Source: Helicobacter hepaticus ATCC 51449
GTDB taxonomy: Bacteria > Campylobacterota > Campylobacteria > Campylobacterales > Helicobacteraceae
NCBI RefSeq assembly: GCF_000007905.1
Contig: NC_004917.1
Coordinates: 1,302,001-1,366,000 of the forward strand
DNA length: 64,000 nucleotides
Reading direction: 5' to 3'
Shown: positions 1-9,651 of the stretch, one piece after another
Layout: the number at the start of each line of letters is the position of its first letter
How positions within the stretch are numbered: the stretch's first letter is position 1
Notes under the pieces: model-generated
Seen by the model: only the letters and a program-made list of their open reading frames with translations
The model's database searches: none
Told to the model about the DNA's origin: nothing
Translations under genes and position numbers: made by a program

Positions 1-582
1 GAAGATATATGTAAAGCAGGGTGTGATTTTGTGCATATTGATGTAATGGACGGACATTTTGTGCCAAATCTCACAATGGGTCCTATGATTGTGCAAAGCA
101 TAGCCAAGAGTTCAAGCAAACCTTTAGATATTCATCTTATGGTAAAAAATGTTCCCTTTTTTGTGGATTTATTTTTGCCTTTAAAACCTGCATTTATGAG
201 TGTGCATATTGAGGAAGTGCAACATTTGCATCGCCTCATTTGGTATATTAAAGAATCCGGCGTAAAAGCAGGTGTAGTGCTTAATCCTCACACTAACGAG
301 CAAAGCTTAGAGTATATTTTGCCTGATATTGATTTGGTATTGCTTATGAGTGTAAATCCGGGTTTTGGAGGGCAGAGTTTTATCCCCCATAGTGTCAAAA
401 AATTACAGAATCTTAAAAAAATGCGTGATAGACTCAATCCTTCTTGTTTGCTTGAGATTGACGGAGGAGTGAGTGATAAAAATATTGACATACTCAAAAA
501 TGCAGGAATTGATATAGTTGTAGCTGGGAGTTTTATTTTTGGCTCAACTGATTATGCTCAAGCTATTAGCGCACTTAGATAG
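1..582 (+). CDS. rpe: Ribulose-phosphate 3-epimerase, 5' end missing
   Basis: Interconverts ribulose 5-phosphate and xylulose 5-phosphate in the cytosolic pentose phosphate pathway. The frame is open from base 1 (E-D-I-C-K...), so the gene starts outside the window; by comparison with the family about 20 N-terminal residues are missing. Visible family motifs are HIDVMDGHFVPN (metal-binding His and catalytic Asp), NPGFGGQSF (phosphate loop) and LEIDGGVS (second catalytic Asp), followed by VAGSFIFGS at the end of the TIM barrel. The GTG at 31 lies inside the conserved core and is not a real start. The next gene begins 5 bp downstream, so the two are probably co-transcribed. Confidence 0.95.
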   Translation, partial: EDICKAGCDFVHIDVMDGHFVPNLTMGPMIVQSIAKSSSKPLDIHLMVKNVPFFVDLFLPLKPAFMSVHIEEVQHLHRLIWYIKESGVKAGVVLNPHTNEQSLEYILPDIDLVLLMSVNPGFGGQSFIPHSVKKLQNLKKMRDRLNPSCLLEIDGGVSDKNIDILKNAGIDIVVAGSFIFGSTDYAQAISALR

Positions 583-587
583 AATCT

Positions 588-1388
588 ATGACATATCAGC
601 AGCTTTTTGAAAAACTCCGTCAAAAGCCTATGAGCGAGGCACAATTTTATACTTATGTAAAAAATATCGGCGGACTTTATGCAGATATAGCATCTGAACT
701 TGAACTACTTAAGGGTTCCGGTGCTCCTTTGTATGTGCAAAAACACAATGGAGAATCATATTTTAGTCTAAGCACACAACACCAAGAATGGCAAAAAGGC
801 AATTTAGTTTTTGTAGATATTGAAACTAATGGGGCTAAACCTCAACAATGTCAAATTATTGAGATTGGTGCGCTTAAAGTAAAAGGTGGGGAGATTATAG
901 ATAAATTTGAAAGCTATGTTTATGCTGATGAAGTGCCAGAGAATATTACGCAGCTTACAGGTATTTGCCAAGCAGATATTGCTTATGCACCTTCAATTAA
1001 AGAAGTTTTAGGAGAATTTAGGGCATTTTTAGGCACAGATGTATTTGTGGCTCATAATGTAAATTTTGATTATGGCTTTGTAGATTATCACTTACGTCAG
1101 TGTGGTTTGTTTGGGCTACTTAATCCTAAGCTTTGCACGATTGAGCTTGCCAAAAAAACGATTCTTTCTCCTCGTTATGCTCTTGGGTTTTTAAATGAAT
1201 TTTTAGGCATACGCACAGCAGTTACTCATCGCGCTTATGCTGATGCACTCACAAGCTTTAGAGTTTTTGAAATTGCTTCAATGATGTTTCCGCCTTTTGT
1301 TAAAAGTATGCAAGATTTGATTGATTTTTCAAAAGGGCGACTAAAGTTAGATTATACTACACCTTTTATATACCAAAATAAGCACTAA
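588..1388 (+). CDS. DnaQ-like 3'-5' exonuclease (DEDDh family)
   Basis: A 266-residue protein with a DEDDh exonuclease domain like the proofreading epsilon subunit of DNA polymerase III. Exo I is VDIETNG (Asp77, Glu79), Exo II is AHNVNFDYGF (Asp161), and Exo III is THRAYADA (His214, Asp219), giving the complete metal-binding set. About 70 N-terminal residues precede the nuclease domain and have no motif I recognise. It follows rpe by 5 bp. Its last 23 bp overlap the 3' end of the convergent prmC gene. Whether it is the true replicative epsilon subunit or a separate exonuclease cannot be told from sequence alone. Confidence 0.88.
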   Translation: MTYQQLFEKLRQKPMSEAQFYTYVKNIGGLYADIASELELLKGSGAPLYVQKHNGESYFSLSTQHQEWQKGNLVFVDIETNGAKPQQCQIIEIGALKVKGGEIIDKFESYVYADEVPENITQLTGICQADIAYAPSIKEVLGEFRAFLGTDVFVAHNVNFDYGFVDYHLRQCGLFGLLNPKLCTIELAKKTILSPRYALGFLNEFLGIRTAVTHRAYADALTSFRVFEIASMMFPPFVKSMQDLIDFSKGRLKLDYTTPFIYQNKH

Positions 1389-2205
1389 ATCCCCTGTCCC
1401 AGCCACTTAAATCTTTATAGAATGTTATATTTTTTGCACGAGATTGTAAAAGTATGTGTTCAAGTGCATCTTTTTGGTCATAGCCTATTTCGCATAGTAG
1501 CCATACTTTACGAGTAGCGCATTCGTTAATGAGTGATTTTAATATCCCCAACCCATCTTTTCCGCCAAAAAGTGCAATTTTGGGCTCATAGTGCAGCGGT
1601 GCGCTTATAGGATAATCATCTTTAATATAAGGAGGATTTGAGATGATAAGTTGTGGGTTTATATGCGCGGGAAGCAGGGAGCAGCATTGTAGTGTAATAT
1701 TTGCATTTGGTGCATAAGTGGCAATATTAAGTTTGCTCACCTCAAGGGCTTGCTCACTTATATCTGTGGCAAAGAAGTAACATTGTGGGTGCATAATGGC
1801 AAGTGTAGTAGTGATAATGCCTGAACCTACCCCTACCTCTGCTATAAAATTTACTTTTTCCCCTTTAATTATCTCATTTGCTTTATCAATGAGTATTTCG
1901 GTTTCCGGACGCGGAATTAATACGCGCTCATCAACATAAAAACTTCTCTCATAAAAACTTGCTTGGCGTGTAATATATTCAATAGGCTTGCCCTTTGCAC
2001 GTTCATTTATAAGTGTATAGAATCTTTGCGCAAGAGTAGATTCTATATTTTGCGCACTATGAGTGTGAAGATAGGTGCGTGGGACACCTAGTAGAAATGA
2101 AAGGAGGATTTCGGATTCGTATCTAGGCTTAAGTTCAAAGGTAACATCAGATTGAGAAAGACGGGAAATAGAATCTTCTAAAAGCTCGTCAATACTACAT
2201 ATCAT
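1366..2205 (-). CDS. prmC: Peptide chain release factor N5-glutamine methyltransferase
   Basis: Methylates the Gln of the GGQ motif in release factors RF1 and RF2, using S-adenosylmethionine. The 279-residue protein has an N-terminal helical domain, a PRPETE segment at 99-103, a Rossmann SAM loop EVGVGSGI at 123-130, and the substrate-binding NPPY at 190-193, which together define PrmC/HemK. Its start overlaps the 3' end of the M48 peptidase gene on the same strand by 11 bp, so the two are probably translated from one mRNA. Its 3' end overlaps the convergent exonuclease gene. Confidence 0.93.
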   Translation of the reverse strand: MICSIDELLEDSISRLSQSDVTFELKPRYESEILLSFLLGVPRTYLHTHSAQNIESTLAQRFYTLINERAKGKPIEYITRQASFYERSFYVDERVLIPRPETEILIDKANEIIKGEKVNFIAEVGVGSGIITTTLAIMHPQCYFFATDISEQALEVSKLNIATYAPNANITLQCCSLLPAHINPQLIISNPPYIKDDYPISAPLHYEPKIALFGGKDGLGILKSLINECATRKVWLLCEIGYDQKDALEHILLQSRAKNITFYKDLSGWDRGFSAYFGI

Positions 2206-3421
2206 AATCTAATGCTTTAAGTCGTTGCAGTAGTGGTGGGTGAGTATAGTAGAAGAAAATATAAGCAGGGTGAGAGCTTGGAAAGCTTTTATTTTCATTC
2301 ACAAGACATACTAGAGCATCAGCAAGGCAATGTTTGCTTGAAAGATTCGCTCCAAATTCATCAGCTGCGTATTCTGCCTCACGACTAAAATAACCAATTA
2401 AAGGCATAAACCAAAAAGCAATCATAGGTGAAATAAGGAGCATTACGATAAGTATCCCTGCACCATTATGTGCCAAACTCAGTGCGTCAAAGAGTTGTGG
2501 AGGTAAATGTCCTACAATAAAAAAGAGCACAAAAAGCACACACGCCATAATTGCAATGTTTTTAAGTATGTCTTTGTGTTTGAAATGCCCGAGTTCGTGT
2601 CCTAAAATCGCAATTAAGCCATCAGCACTAATTTTATCAAGCAAAGTATCAAAAAGCACCACTCTTTTATTTTTGCCAAGTCCACCAAAATAAGCATTAA
2701 GTCGTCCATCGCGCCGAGAAGCGTCAATAACAAAAATACCATTACTTTTAAAACCTATGGTGTTGAGTAAGGATTCTATGCGAGCTTTGAGGTTTTCATC
2801 ATCAAGGGGAGTGAATTTATTAAAAAGTGGAGCAATGAGTGTAGGATAAACAAAATTAGCTAGAATAACTACACTAAGCAGAACGATAAAGCCCACAATC
2901 CACCATAATACAACTTTTTCAATGATAAAAATGAGCAAAAATACAATCAAACCACCAACAATTAAACTCAAAAGAAAATGTTTATATAAATCAATAATAA
3001 AAAGTTTCGGTGTTTGTTTGGAGAATCCAAATTTCTTATCAAGCCCAAAAGTTTTATAAATAGATAAGGGTAATTCAATGATACTGCTTATAAGCATAAA
3101 ACTAAGCACTAAAGCCACACTTTGCCATATAGGATTCAAAGAATGTGGCATAAATATATCAAGTTGTTTTTGAAGTAAGCTAAAGCCAAAACTTACCCAT
3201 AGAATAAAAGTAATAATTTCAAGGACACGATTTATTATATCAAGACGTAATGAAGCAATAGCATACTCTCCTGCTTGGTGGTAATCCTCAGATTCTAACA
3301 AAATGGCAGGTTTTTGTAATTCAGCTTTAATATGACGTATTTGTAAAATAGCTAAAATAATACTTGGCAAGGCATAAGCACAGATAAACAAGCCAACAAA
3401 AATAATGAGAGTATGTAACAA
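2195..3421 (-). CDS. M48-family membrane zinc metallopeptidase (Ste24/CAAX-protease type)
   Basis: An integral-membrane zinc endopeptidase. From the chosen start it is 408 residues with several hydrophobic segments. The zinc-binding HELGH begins near residue 275, and the third-ligand region YFSREAEYAADEFGA follows a further hydrophobic stretch, as in Ste24/M48A enzymes. The reading frame is open further upstream to 3499, but that extension is low-complexity and Phe-rich. AAGGAG lies 6 bases before a TTG at 3421, so TTG is the better start. It precedes and overlaps prmC on the same strand. Known members process prenylated proteins or take part in membrane-protein quality control; the substrate here is unknown. 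Confidence 0.88.
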   Translation of the reverse strand: MLHTLIIFVGLFICAYALPSIILAILQIRHIKAELQKPAILLESEDYHQAGEYAIASLRLDIINRVLEIITFILWVSFGFSLLQKQLDIFMPHSLNPIWQSVALVLSFMLISSIIELPLSIYKTFGLDKKFGFSKQTPKLFIIDLYKHFLLSLIVGGLIVFLLIFIIEKVVLWWIVGFIVLLSVVILANFVYPTLIAPLFNKFTPLDDENLKARIESLLNTIGFKSNGIFVIDASRRDGRLNAYFGGLGKNKRVVLFDTLLDKISADGLIAILGHELGHFKHKDILKNIAIMACVLFVLFFIVGHLPPQLFDALSLAHNGAGILIVMLLISPMIAFWFMPLIGYFSREAEYAADEFGANLSSKHCLADALVCLVNENKSFPSSHPAYIFFYYTHPPLLQRLKALDYDM

Positions 3422-3519
3422 TTTATGCTCCTTGTAATTTATAAAAATTATCAAAAACATATTATGGAATATAAAATACAAAAAAAAGTAAATTAACAAG
3501 CTTTTAACTACTCATTTAT

Positions 3520-3525
3520 TATGAT
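3520..3525 (+). promoter_or_regulatory. Possible -10 box for pyrG
   Basis: TATGAT lies 28 bases upstream of the pyrG ATG in an AT-rich gap between divergent genes. Helicobacter sigma-70 promoters usually have a good -10 and a poor -35, which fits, but no other support is visible. Confidence 0.3.
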
Positions 3526-3553
3526 TACATCAAAATTTATGAAGGATTAGCTA

Positions 3554-5176
3554 ATGGCAGTAAAATATATTTTTGTAACAGGAGGTGTCTTAAGTTCCCT
3601 TGGTAAGGGTATTACTTCTTCTTCCATCGCAACTTTACTTCAACAGAGCGGATATAGTGTATCAATTTTAAAAATTGACCCTTATATTAATGTTGATCCG
3701 GGCACGATGAGTCCATTAGAACACGGAGAAGTTTTTGTAACCTGTGATGGAGCAGAAACAGATTTGGATATAGGGCATTATGAGCGGTTTTTGAATAAAG
3801 ATTTCCATAAAAAAAATAATTTTACCACAGGACAAATTTATATGTCTGTGATTGAAAATGAGCGCAAGGGTAAATATTTAGGCAAAACCATTCAGATTGT
3901 GCCGCATATTGTTGATGAAATTAAATCTCGTATCAAGTTTGCAGGAGAGGGAAGTGATTTTCTTGTTGTAGAACTTGGTGGAACAGTTGGTGATATAGAG
4001 GGTATGCCTTATCTTGAAGCTATGCGACAGATGAAGCACGAGCTAGGAGGCAAACAAGTTATTTCTATTCATATTACGCTTATTCCTCTTATGCGTGCAG
4101 CAGGAGAGCTAAAGACAAAGCCTACCCAACATTCCGTTCAAGAACTTAGACGCATTGGTATTTCTCCACAAATTCTTGTAGCGCGATGTGAGAAAAATCT
4201 TGACAAAGAGTTAAAGCGCAAACTTGCTTTGAGTTGTGATGTTGATAATGATAGTGTGATAGTGGCTCAAGATACGCAGAGTATTTATAAATGTCCTCTT
4301 AATTTCTTAGAAGAAGGCATACTTACTCCTATTGCAAGGCATTTGGAGTTGGGCGAATTAAAACCCAAAATGGATAATTGGGATATGCTTGTAAAAAAAA
4401 TCATTGCACCCAAATCAAACATAACCATTGGTTTTGTCGGCAAATATTTAAGCCTCAAAGAATCTTACAAGTCTTTAATAGAATCTCTTATACACGCAGG
4501 AGCAAACACCGACACACGTGTAAATATCAAATGGATTGATAGTGAGATTTTAGTAGATAATCTTGCGCTTTTATATGATGTAGATTCTCTTCTTATACCG
4601 GGAGGATTTGGCGAGCGGGGCATTGAAGGTAAATTAGAGGCAATAAAATATGCGCGTATCCAGCAGATTCCATTACTTGGTATTTGTTTAGGTATGCAGC
4701 TCTCACTCATTGAATTTGCGCGCAATGTATTAGGAATGAGCGAAGCAAACTCTATTGAATTTGATCCACAAACAAAAGAGCCTGTGATATATTTAATTGA
4801 AAATTTTATCGATTCGCAAGGTGGGGTGCAATTACGCACGCATACTTCACCTATGGGTGGAACAATGCGTTTGGGTGAGTATGAATGCCATATCAAAAAA
4901 GGCACAAAGCTTTATGAGGCTTATGGCAAACAGACACTTATTAAAGAGCGTCATCGTCATAGATACGAGGCAAATCCTCACTATCGCGCACTTTTTGAAA
5001 AAAATGGTATGATTGTAAGTGGAGAGAGCAATGGACTTATAGAATCTATTGAGCTTGCAAATCACCCGTGGTTTGTTGGAGTGCAGTTTCACCCTGAATT
5101 TACTTCGCGATTGCAAAACCCTAATCCTGTCATTTTGGCTTTTGTGAAAGAAACTTTAGCACATAAAAAGACATAA
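3554..5176 (+). CDS. pyrG: CTP synthase
   Basis: Makes CTP from UTP, ATP and glutamine, the last step of pyrimidine nucleotide synthesis. The 540 residues match the usual length. The N-terminal synthetase half opens with [15 protein letters not shown] (ATP loop) and contains [13 protein letters not shown] and EHGEVFV. The C-terminal class I glutamine amidotransferase half has the nucleophile elbow LGICLGMQ and the catalytic HPEF. The start ATG follows a GAAGGA site at normal spacing. recJ follows 16 bp downstream on the same strand. Confidence 0.97.
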   Translation: MAVKYIFVTGGVLSSLGKGITSSSIATLLQQSGYSVSILKIDPYINVDPGTMSPLEHGEVFVTCDGAETDLDIGHYERFLNKDFHKKNNFTTGQIYMSVIENERKGKYLGKTIQIVPHIVDEIKSRIKFAGEGSDFLVVELGGTVGDIEGMPYLEAMRQMKHELGGKQVISIHITLIPLMRAAGELKTKPTQHSVQELRRIGISPQILVARCEKNLDKELKRKLALSCDVDNDSVIVAQDTQSIYKCPLNFLEEGILTPIARHLELGELKPKMDNWDMLVKKIIAPKSNITIGFVGKYLSLKESYKSLIESLIHAGANTDTRVNIKWIDSEILVDNLALLYDVDSLLIPGGFGERGIEGKLEAIKYARIQQIPLLGICLGMQLSLIEFARNVLGMSEANSIEFDPQTKEPVIYLIENFIDSQGGVQLRTHTSPMGGTMRLGEYECHIKKGTKLYEAYGKQTLIKERHRHRYEANPHYRALFEKNGMIVSGESNGLIESIELANHPWFVGVQFHPEFTSRLQNPNPVILAFVKETLAHKKT

Positions 5177-5192
5177 ATAAATTGGTATAAAA

Positions 5193-6761
5193 ATGCGTCA
5201 GATTGATAAAGATACCCTTTTACAGATGCTCTTAGAGCGTGATTTAGAGCAAGGTATAGCGACCTTACGTGATTTGCCCAAGCCTGATTCACTTACACAC
5301 GCACTTACAGGCGCACAAAAAGTGGTAGAATGTATGAATAAAGGGCAAGAGATTCTTGTGGTAGGGGATTATGATGCTGATGGAATATGTGCAAGTGCGC
5401 TAATGTGCCGATTTTTTGAGCGTTTAGGTTATGAAAAATTTAGGCTTGTTATTCCTCATCGTTTTATTGATGGCTATGGAGTGAGTGCTGCACTTTTGGA
5501 AAAATACGCAAATAATGCTTCTATTGTGGTAAGTGTAGATAATGGTATAAACGCATTTTGTGCAGGAGATTGGTGCAAAGAGCACAATATTGTATTTATC
5601 ATTACAGACCATCATACACCCGCAAATACATTGCCTCAAGCTGATGTGATTATTGACCCTTATATGGCTGATTGCAGCTTTATACAAAAATCAATTTGTG
5701 GAGCAGTGGTAGCGTGGTATTTTTGCGCTGCGATAAAACAGATTCTTGGCGCCTCAATAGATATGGGCGAATTTTTAGAATATCTTGCTTTGGCAAGTAT
5801 TGCAGATATTATGCCGCTTGTGGGGATTAATCGCATACTTGTAAAAAAAGGCATAGAGCGACTTCGCAACTCTTCAAGCCCTCTTGCTTTGTTGATACGC
5901 TCTAAGCTTAAAACTATCAATGCAGAGAATCTTGCATTTTCCATTGTGCCATTGCTTAATTGTGCTGGGCGTATGGCAAATGCAAATTTAGCTTTGGATT
6001 TTTTGCTTGCTCCAAGTGTTGTAGATGCACTTAGAATCTATGATAAACTCTTTGAACTCAATGTTCAGCGCAAAAGTGTGCAGAGTGAGATTCTATCTCT
6101 TGCACAAATGCCAAATATAGAATCTGAACATATTATTGTGAGTTATGGAGAGGATTGGCACGAAGGCGTTCTTGGTATTGTTGCTTCTTCACTTGCTCAA
6201 GAAAAAGGTAAGAGCGCATTTGTATTGAGTTATAGCAATGGCATACTTAAGGGGAGTGGGCGCAGTTTTGGAGGGCTTAATCTTATTGCAAGTATCACGC
6301 CTTTAAGTAAGCATCTTTTGCGTTTTGGTGGGCATAGTGGCGCAGTGGGGATAAGTTTAGAGTTAGAACAATTAGAGGGATTCATAAATGCTTTAGAATC
6401 TGCTCTCATATTTGATGATATAAAAGAAAATGCAATACTTGGTGTGATTGAGAGTGCGAGTATTAATGAGGAGCTTTTGGCGATTTGTGAGCGCTTTGAA
6501 CCTTTTGGCGAGGGAAATCCAAAGCCTATATTTTTGTGTGAGAATCTTCAAATCCAATCTCTTAAGCCTCTTGGCAGAGATAAAAAGCATTTGAGCTACA
6601 TATTGAACGATAAAAGCAATGGCGTGTTGCTTGAAGCCATAGAGTTTTTTGTGCCACAAATGCGTGAAATAGGACAAAGCGGTAATGTGCAATTTGAACT
6701 TATGCGCGATGATTATAACAATAAAGTCAAAATGAAAATTTTGCAATTTGATGTTTCGTAA
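5193..6761 (+). CDS. recJ: Single-stranded-DNA-specific exonuclease RecJ
   Basis: A 5'-3' single-strand DNA exonuclease for recombination and mismatch or base-excision repair. The 522-residue protein has the DHH-phosphoesterase motifs: VVGDYDADGI (Asp59, Asp61, Asp63), VSVDNGIN, and ITDHHTP (139-141). The DHHA1 part has the LRFGGHSGAVG glycine-rich motif near residue 385, followed by a C-terminal OB-like region. It sits 16 bp after pyrG and is probably co-transcribed with it. It is somewhat shorter than the E. coli enzyme, as I recall for epsilonproteobacteria. Confidence 0.93.
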   Translation: MRQIDKDTLLQMLLERDLEQGIATLRDLPKPDSLTHALTGAQKVVECMNKGQEILVVGDYDADGICASALMCRFFERLGYEKFRLVIPHRFIDGYGVSAALLEKYANNASIVVSVDNGINAFCAGDWCKEHNIVFIITDHHTPANTLPQADVIIDPYMADCSFIQKSICGAVVAWYFCAAIKQILGASIDMGEFLEYLALASIADIMPLVGINRILVKKGIERLRNSSSPLALLIRSKLKTINAENLAFSIVPLLNCAGRMANANLALDFLLAPSVVDALRIYDKLFELNVQRKSVQSEILSLAQMPNIESEHIIVSYGEDWHEGVLGIVASSLAQEKGKSAFVLSYSNGILKGSGRSFGGLNLIASITPLSKHLLRFGGHSGAVGISLELEQLEGFINALESALIFDDIKENAILGVIESASINEELLAICERFEPFGEGNPKPIFLCENLQIQSLKPLGRDKKHLSYILNDKSNGVLLEAIEFFVPQMREIGQSGNVQFELMRDDYNNKVKMKILQFDVS

Positions 6762-6774
6762 GGATTCTAAACAA

Positions 6775-7554
6775 TTATTCTCTAAACTGCCATTCTTTTT
6801 GTATTTGATGAATATGTGTTAAATCAAGCCCAACAAGCATCATTTCTTCTTTATCACCTAAGCTTTCTTCAATATGCCCATTTGCGTTGATAAAAAGACT
6901 ATCTCCATAGAATCTCCAAGGCGTTTGCTCATAATAAAGCTCCCCAACGCGATTAATGCGCAAGATTGCCATAGAGTTAAGGAAAGCACGCATTTGACAG
7001 AGATTGCGCCATCGCATCTTGGAATTAAAAGTATTACTACAAGGCAAGAATACCACATCTACCTGCGCTTTTTTAAGCTTGAGCCATATTTCATCAAAAT
7101 GTATTTCAAAGCCTGCGACAATACCTATTTTAAAGCCATCTTTTTCAAAAATAAGCGGTGTTTGCGGGGATTTTGAGACTTTATTATCAAAAAAGGCTTT
7201 TTCGTTCCAATGTGGATAAGCAATGAGTTTTTGCTGATGATAAAATTGTGCTTTGTCATTTTGAATAAGAGCGATAGATTTATAAAGTTTATTTTGTTCT
7301 CTCATAAGTAGTGGAGCGATAATATCAAGTTTGTATTTTTTAGAGAGTTTATGGAGCACAGAAAGCGTATCGGCAGAGAGAGTATGCGCCATTTCTTTAG
7401 GGTTTGTGGTGTCAAATTCTTTAAAAAAAGGATTAAGGACATATTCTCCAAGAGCTACAAGCTTGACTTTTTTCGCTTTGCAAGTTTGAAAATATTTTTC
7501 AAGCTTTGTGTCAGAGGACATAAGTGATGGAAGCTGTAAAAGCGCGACATTCAT
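6775..7554 (-). CDS. Carbon-nitrogen hydrolase (nitrilase) fold protein lacking the usual catalytic Cys
   Basis: A 259-residue protein with the nitrilase superfamily fold. The Glu position is present in ALGEYVL (Glu37) and the Lys position in YHQQKLIAY (Lys109). The nucleophile elbow, normally of the form G-I-x-I-C-Y-D, reads GIVAGFE here, so residue 148 is Gly (codon GGC) instead of Cys. Cys172 (VFLPCSN) lies about 24 residues further on and is not at the nucleophile position. The protein is therefore either inactive as an amidase, a binding or scaffold protein, or uses other chemistry. It is monocistronic and convergent with recJ. Confidence 0.8.
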   Translation of the reverse strand: MNVALLQLPSLMSSDTKLEKYFQTCKAKKVKLVALGEYVLNPFFKEFDTTNPKEMAHTLSADTLSVLHKLSKKYKLDIIAPLLMREQNKLYKSIALIQNDKAQFYHQQKLIAYPHWNEKAFFDNKVSKSPQTPLIFEKDGFKIGIVAGFEIHFDEIWLKLKKAQVDVVFLPCSNTFNSKMRWRNLCQMRAFLNSMAILRINRVGELYYEQTPWRFYGDSLFINANGHIEESLGDKEEMMLVGLDLTHIHQIQKEWQFRE

Positions 7555-7633
7555 AAAAATATCCTTAGTAAGTAGGGAATCTTAATAGAGTTAAATCTTA
7601 AATGAGATTGTAGCATATTAAGCTAAGATTTAT

Positions 7634-7639
7634 TATAAT
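7634..7639 (+). promoter_or_regulatory. Possible -10 box upstream of purB
   Basis: TATAAT, in the context TTATTATAATGG, lies about 120 bases before the purB ATG in the 204-bp gap between divergent genes. No convincing -35 is seen. The rest of the gap is AT-rich with no ORF or RNA gene; a good AAGGAG ribosome-binding site lies just before purB. Confidence 0.35.
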
Positions 7640-7758
7640 GGCAAAATTTGAGCTTTAATTGATGAGATTTACAATAATGAATTTTTGGCTATGAAATTTA
7701 ACACTTTGCCATAACATAGTAGAACTTAAGCGGAAAATTGTATTATTAAGGAGAAAGT

Positions 7759-9090
7759 ATGATAGAGCGATATGCACGCGAGGAAATGAAAAAACTATGG
7801 GATTTAAATGCTAAATATTCTGCGTGGCTAGAGGTGGAAAAGGCATTAGTGCGCGGGTGGAATAAGCTAGGGCTTATCCCTGATGATGATTGTGACAAAA
7901 TATGCAAGAATGCAAAGTTTGATATTGCGCGCATTGATGAAATAGAGGCAGTTACAAAGCACGATTTAATTGCTTTTACTACAAGTGTGGCTGAAAGCTT
8001 AGGTGAGGAATCGCGCTGGGTGCATTATGGGATTACTTCAAGTGATTGTATTGATACGGCTGTGGCGCTGCAAATGCGAGATTCTCTAAAGATTATTTTA
8101 GAGGATATTAAGCAGGTGCGTGAAGTGATTAAAAAAAGGGCGATGGAACACAAAGGCACACTTATGGTAGGACGCTCTCACGGAATCCACGGCGAACCCA
8201 TTACTTTTGGGCTCGTTTTGGCAATTTGGTATGATGAGCTAGGAAGGCATTTAAAGGCTTTGGAATCTACTTTGGAAGTCATCTCTGTGGGGCAGTTAAG
8301 CGGAGCAATGGGAAATCTCGCACATACACCTATTGAGCTAGAAGAAATTGTATGTAAAGATTTGGGGTTAAAACCCGCTCCTGTGAGCAATCAAGTCATT
8401 CAGCGTGATAGATATGCACGATTAATGAGTGATTTGGCACTTCTAGCTAGTAGTTGTGAAAAAATTGCTGTTGAGGTGCGGCATTTGCAGCGCACAGAAG
8501 TGTATGAAGCGGAGGAATATTTTGAAAAAGGGCAAAAAGGCAGTAGTGCAATGCCACACAAGCGCAATCCAGTGCTAAGTGAGAATATCACCGGACTTTG
8601 TAGAATGATTCGCTCTTTTGCTCTGCCAGCAATGGAAAATGTCGCCCTTTGGCACGAGCGAGACATTAGCCACTCAAGCGTAGAGCGTTTTATCCTGCCT
8701 GATAGTTTTATCACTACTGATTTTATGCTTGTGCGACTTAAGGGATTGCTTGATAAGCTTGTGGTGTATCCTAAAAATATGATGAAAAATCTTAATTTAA
8801 CCGGTGGGCTTGTGTTTTCACAAAGAATCTTATTAGAGTTGCCTAAAAAGGGCGTTAGTCGTGAAGATGCGTATAAAATCGTGCAACGCAATGCGATGAA
8901 AGTATGGCAGGATTTACAAGAGGGTAAAGCAGTGGTGAATGAAAAAGGAGAGAGCTTGTATTTGCAGTATTTATTAGCAGATTCTGAACTAGTGGGGTTT
9001 ATTGGTGAGGCGGCTATCAAGGAATGCTTTGCTTATGAGTATTATACAAAAAATATTGATGCGATTTTTAAGAGAGTGTTTGATGAGTAA
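7759..9090 (+). CDS. purB: Adenylosuccinate lyase
   Basis: Catalyses two fumarate-releasing steps of purine synthesis: SAICAR to AICAR, and adenylosuccinate to AMP. The 443-residue protein belongs to the fumarase/aspartase superfamily, with the signature GSSAMPHKRNP (flexible catalytic Ser loop) near residue 262. Other family motifs are HYGITSSD and GRSHGIHGEPITFG. The start ATG follows AAGGAGAAAGT. The last 23 bp overlap the 3' end of the convergent RDD gene. Confidence 0.96.
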   Translation: MIERYAREEMKKLWDLNAKYSAWLEVEKALVRGWNKLGLIPDDDCDKICKNAKFDIARIDEIEAVTKHDLIAFTTSVAESLGEESRWVHYGITSSDCIDTAVALQMRDSLKIILEDIKQVREVIKKRAMEHKGTLMVGRSHGIHGEPITFGLVLAIWYDELGRHLKALESTLEVISVGQLSGAMGNLAHTPIELEEIVCKDLGLKPAPVSNQVIQRDRYARLMSDLALLASSCEKIAVEVRHLQRTEVYEAEEYFEKGQKGSSAMPHKRNPVLSENITGLCRMIRSFALPAMENVALWHERDISHSSVERFILPDSFITTDFMLVRLKGLLDKLVVYPKNMMKNLNLTGGLVFSQRILLELPKKGVSREDAYKIVQRNAMKVWQDLQEGKAVVNEKGESLYLQYLLADSELVGFIGEAAIKECFAYEYYTKNIDAIFKRVFDE

Positions 9091-9646
9091 TAGACTCATC
9101 ATCTTGGCTTATTACTTGTGTTTTGCACAGCACATCGTGCAGACATCTACCATCACGGCGCAATATTCCGATGAGGATTCCAAATAAAAAGCTTGTGCCA
9201 ATTACCCATAATACATAACGCGCAAATGCCCTCAAAAAGCCTACTTTGCAATAAGCAATGTTTTGCGTGGATTTATTTGAGTTAGATTCGCTTCGCACAA
9301 GTTGAAGGTGCATATATCGGAAACCGGGTGTTTGGCTAGAGAGTGCTAAAAAAAGTGAAGTAATAAATCCATAGCCTATGCCACAGGCAAAAATAACACT
9401 TTGATTGTGCGTAAAAGCCTCTTTGCCATCTAAAAAAACATAAGTGGTAAGATACAAAAGAGGCATATTAATCATAAACATATCAGTGATAAATGCTTTT
9501 AACCGCTCACTCGCGTGCATTAGCTGTAATTGCTTTTTGAGTGAGAAGTTATATATATTTATCCATTGAGATTTTTTTACGCTATGTGCTAAGGGGGTTG
9601 TCTTTTGTGCGGATTTTATTTTCCGCCAACGTTTAGGCGTTCCCAT
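9068..9646 (-). CDS. RDD family membrane protein
   Basis: A 192-residue protein with a basic N-terminus (about 45 residues) and then three hydrophobic segments. The RDD hallmark residues are visible: the segment beginning RLKAFITDMFMI before the first helix, and TPGFRYMHLQLV in the middle, where RDD proteins carry their conserved Arg and Asp. The C-terminus ends with RRDGRCLHDVLCKTQVI, as in many RDD proteins. Function is unknown; some RDD proteins act in ion or proton transport. It lies 5 bp downstream of pyrE on the same strand, with its 3' end overlapping purB. Confidence 0.8.
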   Translation of the reverse strand: MGTPKRWRKIKSAQKTTPLAHSVKKSQWINIYNFSLKKQLQLMHASERLKAFITDMFMINMPLLYLTTYVFLDGKEAFTHNQSVIFACGIGYGFITSLFLALSSQTPGFRYMHLQLVRSESNSNKSTQNIAYCKVGFLRAFARYVLWVIGTSFLFGILIGILRRDGRCLHDVLCKTQVISQDDESITHQTLS

Positions 9647-9651
9647 AGCAT

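Noticed and set aside
3422-3499. N-terminal extension of the M48 peptidase
   Set aside because: Phe-rich low-complexity sequence without a ribosome-binding site; the TTG at 3421 has AAGGAG before it.
7004-7219. Plus-strand ORF over the nitrilase-type gene
   Set aside because: It overlaps the well-supported minus-strand coding sequence and has no start signal or family.
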